Of a DNA stretch of 64,000 nt, positions 58,125 to 64,000 are shown one piece after another. Origin of the DNA: Sacculina carcini (taxonomy: Eukaryota > Arthropoda > Thecostraca > Sacculinidae); the NCBI GenBank assembly GCA_916048095.2, contig OU696572.1:5227362-5291361 (forward strand), given 5' to 3'. The first letter of the stretch is position 1; each line of letters starts with the position of its first letter. A program made the position numbers and the translations under genes. The notes beneath the pieces are model-generated. The model saw only the letters and a program-made list of their open reading frames with translations. It was not told where the DNA came from and ran no database searches.

Positions 58125-58854
58125 CATACAACTGGAACTCATACTGATAATTGGCATGAATTTAAACACATTTTAGTGGGTCAATTCATTTTCATGGTTG
58201 GAACAGTGAGGAAAAACAAGCCTGAGCTTCCTCACGAGTTGCTGTGCATGAAGGATAGGCGAGTAAACTCTTCAATATTCGCCTATACAGATCGCACTAC
58301 TGTGGCATCGTATTGCTCGAAAAGAAAGAAAAATGTGCTACTGATGAACACTATGCACAAGGATGGCGCCTTGAGCGCTCGAGAAGACAGAAAGTCCCAA
58401 ATGATTCTTGATTACAATGCTACAAAAGATGTTGATAATTTGGATAAAGTAAAAGCTACTTGCAGCTGTCGGCGCATGACAGCGCGCTGGTCACTGGTTG
58501 TTTTCTTCCACGTTATTGATGTTGGCGCTTACAACGCGTTTGTTCTCTGGCGCGAAATCAACCAAGACTGGGGCAAAGGAAATCCTAGCAAAATAAGAAA
58601 ATTTCTGGAGCAACTTCGAGAGAAGGGAATATCTGCCTAGAACATCAACAGCTGCAGCGGACGTGGTCAACCACATTCAGTGACAAGTACCGTCATCAGC
58701 GCATGCTGCAGTGCCTGTTAGAGGCAAAAAACGCGGTATATGCCAAATGTGCCCTCACAGGAACGACTCAAAAACCAGCAGTGTCTGTCACAAATGCAGA
58801 AAATACATTTGTAAGCAGCATACGTGTACACTGTGCATTTCTTGTGTTCAATAA
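58125..58854 (+). pseudogene. piggyBac transposase, C-terminal part
   Basis: Reads GTVRKNKPELPHELL, SSIFAYTDRTTVASY, MILDYNATKDVDNLDK, ATCSCRRMTARWSLVVFF and NAFVLWREINQDW in one frame to 58640. A frame change follows, with one stop near 58680, then the Cys-rich end (CQMCPHRNDSK, CHKCRKYICKQH, CTLCISCVQ) to a stop at 58852-58854. The first catalytic Asp residues lay in the missing N-terminal part. It cannot be active. Confidence 0.85.
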
Positions 58855-58871
58855 TATCGAATATAGATGGA
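58746..58871 (+). repeat. 126-bp direct repeat, left copy (piggyBac Cys-rich end)
   Basis: Identical to 63272-63397 as far as I can read. The two copies lie exactly at the two edges of the Gypsy sequence. Confidence 0.88.
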
Positions 58872-61800
58872 CACTGCCATATAGCACCACACTGTCAGGC
58901 AGTGATAGCCTGAGCCCTGCGCAGCAGCAAGCGCTGCTCACGACACTGCTGGACGACGAGTGGTGCCGCGTCATCCGCCACTCACTGATGCTGCCGGCGA
59001 CGGCTGATTTGCCCGCCTGCATCCGCCTATTGGAGGAGCATCAGCAGTCGCAGCAGAATGTGCTGGTGGAACGCCGGCGCTTTTTCGCCCGTCGACAGCA
59101 GGACGGCGAAAATGTGGGCGAATTCTTGCGCTCGCTGCGAGAAATTGCTGCCAGCTGCGATTTTTGCGCTGCCTGCCGCGACGAGCGTTTGCGTGACCAG
59201 CTTGTTATGGGGACGTCCGACTCTGCCGCTCTGCACCAGCTCCTGCAAGTCGCGCACAGGGACCTGTCGTTGGACAAGGCACTCAAAATGTGCCAATCGG
59301 CTGAGTCAGCCCGCTTCAACGCTGCAGCTATGCGAAGCGCCTCGGCCGATGTGACTGGTTCCCCGGTTCCCCGCACAGAGGTCGCGGCTGTACGCCGTCA
59401 GCAGCCGCGCATGCGCAGTCAACTGAGCCGGCAGTCAGATCGCGACGATGGCTCCGCCCCTTGTGTGCGGTGTGGGCAGCATCACCAGTCGGCCCCGTGC
59501 CGCGCCGCGGAGAGCTTGTGTCGTCGGTGCGGAAAGCGCGGGCACTACGCGCGCGTCTGCCGCTCATCACAGTCCCGTGCTGGTCGTCGTCGGGACAATT
59601 TTGTCAGAGACGTCGCCGATGACACTGATGATGTTGACGATGTTGTGAATGTCAATACACCTGCTTTGTGCTCGTATATCGGCGATGTTTTTGATGACTT
59701 TAAACACACGCGCGTAACCGCTATTAGCATCACCGTTTCTGCAGAGGGCCGCGCGCCGCGCGAGGTTAAGTGGCGATGCGATTCCGGCGCCGATGTGTCG
59801 GTAATTGACGCTGGGATTGCGCAGCAACTTGGAGTGGCCAACAATAGTTTGCGCCCACCGCGGTCACGCTTGCGGGTCGCCAACGGTCAGTTACTGCGGT
59901 GTCTGGGCACGTGCGAGGCAGTCTTGCGACTCGGTGATGCCTCCTGCCGCTCCACTCTGTACGTGGTGCCGTCAGTGCGCTGTGCTCTGCTCTGCTGGCG
60001 AGACGCAGTGGAGCTGCGTCTACTGCACCGCGCATTCCCTCGGCAGATGTCTCGCGAACAGCACCTGCAGCAGGTGACCGCTGGACCGGCAGCCACACCT
60101 CAGCAATGCCCGCGCTGGACCAACACAGCTCAGCCAACAGCGGCGGATCGTCGTTCGCATAGCGAGCAGCTTATAGCGGCCTTCCCTCGTGTGTTCTCCA
60201 CGGACGGTCCTCTCCGGGAGATGAAAGGCGGGGCAATGCGGATCGATCTGCGCGATGAAGCGGTGCCGTACAACGTGACGGCTCCCCGCTCCGTGCCGTT
60301 CTGTCATCGCGCCCAGGCACAACAGCAGCTGGAGCTGCTTCAGCAGCAGGGCGTCATCGAGCCGGTCTCCCACCCGACAGACTGGTGCTCACCGATCGTC
60401 GTTGTCGGCAAGCGCAAGGCAGATGGCACGCCAAACGGCTGCCGACTCACGGTGGACTTCACACGCCTCAACCGCTTCGTTCGCCGGCCTACGCATCCGG
60501 TTCGCTCGCCTGTGGAGGCTGTCAGCAGTATGGGCCTCGGCAATCGGTGGTTCACCCAGGTGGACGCATTACAAGGGTACTTTCAGGTGCCCTTGCGGCG
60601 CGAGCACCGAGACCTCACCACCTTCATCACCCCGTGGGGCCGATTCAGGTTCTGTCGTGCGCCTATGGGCCTGGTCTCCAGCGGCGACGAGTTCAACCGA
60701 CGCGGCGACGTCGCCTTGTCTGGCCTACCCGACTCCTGCAAGATCGTAGACGACGTGCTGGTGTATACCGCCAGCTACGACGAGCATCTGCAGCGAGTCT
60801 GGCAGCTGCTACAACGCTTCGACGACGCCGGCGTTACGTTGAACCTGCAAAAATTTATGTTCGCCGCCACTTCCGCCAATTTCTGTGGATTCCACATCAA
60901 CGCCTCTGGATTCACCGTCGACCACAAGAAAATTCGAGCCCTCGCAGAATTTCCCGCGCCGACGGACCTTACATCCCTGCGGTCCTTTCTCGGTTTGGCG
61001 AACCAGTTCGGTGACTTCTCGGACTCCATCGCCTCCGCTGCTGAGCCCCTGCGCCAGCTGCTCCGCAAAGGCGTCGAGTGGCAGTGGTCGTCACAACACG
61101 ACGCTGCTTTCACAGCCGTAAAACGCGCGTTGGCCAGCCCTCCTGTGCTTGGTCACTTCGACCCAACGCGGCCCACAATGCTGGAGACGGATGCAGCACG
61201 TGAGAAAGGTCTCGGATTCGTTCTTCGCCAGCGGGATGATCAAGGCCGTTGGCAGCTGATCCAGTGTGGGTCGCGATTTGTGTCCGACACCGAAAGCAGG
61301 TATGCTGTGTGTGAGTTGGAGATGCTGGCAGTTGTGTGGGCATGTCAGAAATGCCATCAGTATCTGGCTGGCCTCCCCACGTTCAGTGTGGTCACCGATC
61401 ACAAGCCTCTCGTTCCGATACTGAACGAGAAGGCACTCGGAGACATCTCCAACCCGCGCCTGCAACGTATGCGACAGCGTCTGCTGCACTTGACTTTTGT
61501 CGCTAGCTGGAGACCGGGTGCAAAGCACAACATCGCCGACGCTCTGTCGCGCGCACCTTCCCAGCCTGCTGATGCTGACGCTGACGTTGACGAGTGCTCG
61601 TCTGGATTCTTCGTCCAGACGCTGGACGCGTTCACAGACGCAGACGACCTGGGTCATCGCACGTCACCGATTGACACCACCCTGGAGGCGGTGCGAGCTG
61701 CGTCTCTGGCCGACGACGAGTGTCGCCAATTGATGACGTACGTGCTGGGCGGTTTCCCTCAGCACAAACATCTGCTGCCCGCCAGTCTCCACCCATTCTG

Positions 61801-63067
61801 GGGCGTGCGCGACCAGCTCACTGCGGACCATGGGCTGATCCTGGTCGGCTGCCGCCTGCTTGTGCCCAGGTGTTTGCGGAAGGACACCCTCCGTCGGCTC
61901 CACGACGGTCACCAGGGGCAGGCCAGGACTGTGCAACGCGCACGGCAAACTGTCTTCTGGCCGGGCCTGAACAACGAAATCGCCACTGCCGTAGCATCGT
62001 GCCGAAAATGTCTGCAGTACAAAGACAGCCAGCAAAAAGAGCCATACCTGACGGAACCGCACCCGACACGTCCTTTCGAATCGGTGTCCGCGGATTTTTT
62101 CCAACACGCAGGGAAGACCTACCTCGTGTGCGCGGACCGGTTCTCCAACTGGCCACTGGTGTTCGACTGTGGCCGTGACACCTCGGCTCATCAGCTGGTG
62201 AAGATGCTACGACATGTGTTCGCCATGACGGGGGTTCCGACCATACTGTCGTCAGACGGCGGTCCACAGTTCACGGCGCGCCACACGGCCGAATTTCTGC
62301 GACTTTGGCACATACGCCATCGTGTCTCCAGTCCGCACTTCCCGTCTTCTAATGGGCACGCTGAGTCCGCCGTGAAACGGGTGAAGCGGCTCATTCAGAA
62401 GGCGGCGCACGACGGGAACATCGACACATACGCCTTTGTCGCCGGTCTGTTGGAGCTGTGCAACGCGCCGGGTGCCGATGGTCGCTCCCCCGCGCAGCTT
62501 TTGTACGGCCGCCCCGTGTCGTCCGCCGTTCCCGCGCATCCACGCTCGTTTCTGCCGGAGTGGCAGCCGCCCACCGCTGAGTGCGACCGGCGAGCGGCGA
62601 GCTTACACAACAAGCAGGTCGCCCAATACAACCGGTCGGCTAAGGTGTTGCCGCCGTTGCGGCCCGGCACTACGGTGGCTCTCCAGGACCCGACATCCGG
62701 TCGCTGGGATCGGACTGGCGTGGTCGCCATGACTGGCCGTCGCCGCCAGTACGCTGTGCGCCTGCCTCACGGCGGTCTCTACTGGCGCAACCGTAGACAC
62801 CTGCGACCAGCAGCCAACACACCCTCGCCCGTGGTACAGCCGCCGCTCGAAGTGCAGCCGCCGCCATCTGTTGGCACGGCGCCGCTAACGTCGCAGGAGA
62901 CCAGAAGCAGACCCGCATCACCGCCGCCGCCGCCGGGGGAGAATGTGGGCGGTACATCGGAAGCCTCACGAACCCCGCAATTCCGCCGGAGCGCCCGAAC
63001 ACGCAGACCACCGTCGCATCTGAGCGATTACGTCTGCAGAGCCGACAGCGCCCCCTCCACCACTTGA
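58872..63067 (+). CDS. Gypsy gag-pol polyprotein region
   Basis: Single frame of about 1,400 codons. gag capsid-like part; two zinc knuckles near 59.46-59.57 kb (CVRCGQHH, CGKRGHYARVC); protease CDSGADVSVID near 59.78 kb; reverse transcriptase about 60.25-60.95 kb with IVDDVLVY; RNase H about 61.15-61.55 kb (ETDAAREKG); integrase about 61.9-62.45 kb (HDGHQGQA, SCRKC, SSDGGPQF, SNGHAESAVKR); and a basic Pro-rich C-terminus. gag and pol are fused without a frame change. An open frame of piggyBac-derived sequence runs into it from upstream by chance. Confidence 0.85.
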
Positions 63068-63272
63068 AGGGGAGATGTAGTGTGTGCCTACACCGCCAGA
63101 GGGCGCGAGGGTATTAGGCGTGGGTGACGCTAACGGCCGTCAGCCAGTGTGTGTACAGCAGTGGTGGTGTGTGTGTCGTGGCGTTGTATCATTCTATTGT
63201 TGTTGTATTGTTATTGTTATTGTTGTGTTGAGTGCTCGGTGAGATAGATCCGTTGCTATAATATATCGTACA
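58872..63272 (+). mobile_element. Gypsy LTR retrotransposon with uninterrupted gag-pol; one LTR seen
   Basis: Recognisable Gypsy sequence starts at 58872, directly at the end of the 126-bp repeat. It has one long gag-pol frame, a purine tract AAGGGGAGA and a 3' LTR at 63076-63272 (197 bp, TGTAGTG … CGTACA). No 5' LTR or primer binding site was recognised. Coding looks whole over the part present. Its lineage differs from the CsRn1-like copies; the fragment at 36.7-37.3 kb is its closest relative in the window. Confidence 0.88.
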
Positions 63273-63397
63273 ATGTGCCCTCACAGGAACGACTCAAAAA
63301 CCAGCAGTGTCTGTCACAAATGCAGAAAATACATTTGTAAGCAGCATACGTGTACACTGTGCATTTCTTGTGTTCAATAATATCGAATATAGATGGA
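63272..63397 (+). repeat. 126-bp direct repeat, right copy
   Basis: Second copy of 58746-58871, starting at the last base of the Gypsy 3' LTR. piggyBac 3' sequence continues after it to the TTAA at 63610. Confidence 0.88.
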
Positions 63398-63764
63398 AAA
63401 TGTGACTGCATTACGCGTTTTGCCGTTTATGTTATGTTGATGTTGTTCATATTTTGATAATTATGTAATTATAGTGTGAAAATATGCTAAACCTCTTAAA
63501 TACATATTAAATTCATAATCTTAAATATGTTAAACCTCGTTAATACAGCTGGGGTCAAATTGACCCCAAAGGATAAAAAGTGTTAGTTTATTTGAAGGTA
63601 ATACGAGGGTTAAAGATATATTTCAGAAACATTTGTTTTGAGATTTTCAGGGATTTCTGCTTTTTGAGAACAATTTTAATGTTAAGCCTAATGTATATCA
63701 ATGTTAATGGTAAATGTTAAGCTTTACATTATTACTTCACAGAAATAATTGCCCCTCAAGGGAG

Positions 63765-64000
63765 AACTCGGGAAAATGGTCAGGTTTAAGAGTAAAAAAA
63801 CGTTAAAATCTTATTTTAAGCTGAAATTTATCAATTTCAGTGTCTCTGTCGAGATTCATATATTGTCAACGTGTGTTATTCACTAACATCGTTGTCGTAT
63901 TGAAAATGGCATTGACTCGGGGAAAATAGTCAGATTTAAGAGTAAAAAAACTTGAAAATCTTAAATTTAAGCGAAAATTTATCAATTTCAGTGTCTCTGT
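63765..64000. repeat. tandem repeat of about 149 bp running off the window
   Basis: ACTCGGGAAAATGGTCAG at about 63766 recurs at about 63915, and both copies continue through AGAGTAAAAAAAC to ATCAATTTCAGTGTCTCTGT. At least two units are visible; a longer array may follow. Confidence 0.8.

Larger units (their letters stand above)
57917..63609 (+). mobile_element. piggyBac-type DNA transposon remnant carrying a Gypsy insertion
   Basis: Flanked by TTAA (57913-57916 and 63610-63613), the piggyBac target. Ends: left CTCTCCTATTATG, right inverse CCCTCGTATTACC. The near-palindrome TGGGGTCAA-TTTGACCCCA occurs at 57932-57950, in variant form at 58109-58126 and again at 63550-63568. The N-terminal half of the transposase is absent. 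A Gypsy copy and a 126-bp duplication interrupt the 3' part. Confidence 0.85.

Noticed and set aside
58703-58871. Gypsy gag starting inside the piggyBac sequence
   Set aside because: The open frame there is piggyBac sequence read out of its own frame; the Gypsy part begins at the end of the 126-bp repeat.

Overview
This is a eukaryotic, almost certainly invertebrate animal, genomic window made nearly entirely of transposable elements stacked inside one another. It holds non-LTR retrotransposons of the L2/CR1 type, Gypsy-type LTR retrotransposons (three with the gag zinc motif of the CsRn1 group), a Helitron, piggyBac and hAT DNA transposons, MITEs, and many AC/GT microsatellites. The mix suits a spiralian or other marine invertebrate, but nothing seen here fixes the species. 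No rRNA, tRNA or CRISPR array was recognised.

Layout. 1-2.1 kb: decayed sequence, a 526-bp MITE, then the only convincing host gene, two minus-strand exons (1677-2142) of a secreted protein of unknown function with exact splice phasing. 2.2-8.1 kb: a possible large DNA element (inverted ends at 2206 and 8102) holding a smaller inverted-repeat element, a truncated LINE split by a solo LTR, and an unclassified element with long direct terminal repeats (5895-7355). 8115-18019: a hAT-like element with a perfect 8-bp target duplication, containing an apparently intact full-length LINE (8.4-12.93 kb) and a CsRn1-type Gypsy copy. 18-20.5 kb: microsatellites, a SINE-like stretch and a Gypsy 3' end. 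20.56-36.6 kb: three degraded LINEs and two Gypsy copies; one Gypsy sits in LINE copy B with a 5-bp duplication and identical LTRs. 36.7-39 kb: Gypsy RT fragment and simple repeats. 38.97-45.1 kb: a minus-strand Helitron split by a Gypsy copy. 45.5-50.9 kb: another Gypsy with two LTRs. 51.2-55.2 kb: two LINE fragments, half a MITE and a second direct-repeat element. 55.2-57.9 kb: no genes, one 27-bp tandem array. 57.9-63.6 kb: a piggyBac remnant (TTAA duplications) carrying a Gypsy with an uninterrupted gag-pol frame. The window ends in a roughly 149-bp tandem repeat.

Most worth following up: (1) the intact LINE at 8.4-12.9 kb, whose two ORFs share a frame, separated by one UGA followed by CUA, with no AUG before the endonuclease catalytic Asn, which suggests programmed stop readthrough; (2) two related direct-repeat elements whose four terminal repeats each carry a GC-rich hairpin with a kept stem and changing loop; (3) a Gypsy bounded by a 126-bp direct repeat of piggyBac sequence; (4) a 3' hairpin design shared by several different LINEs.
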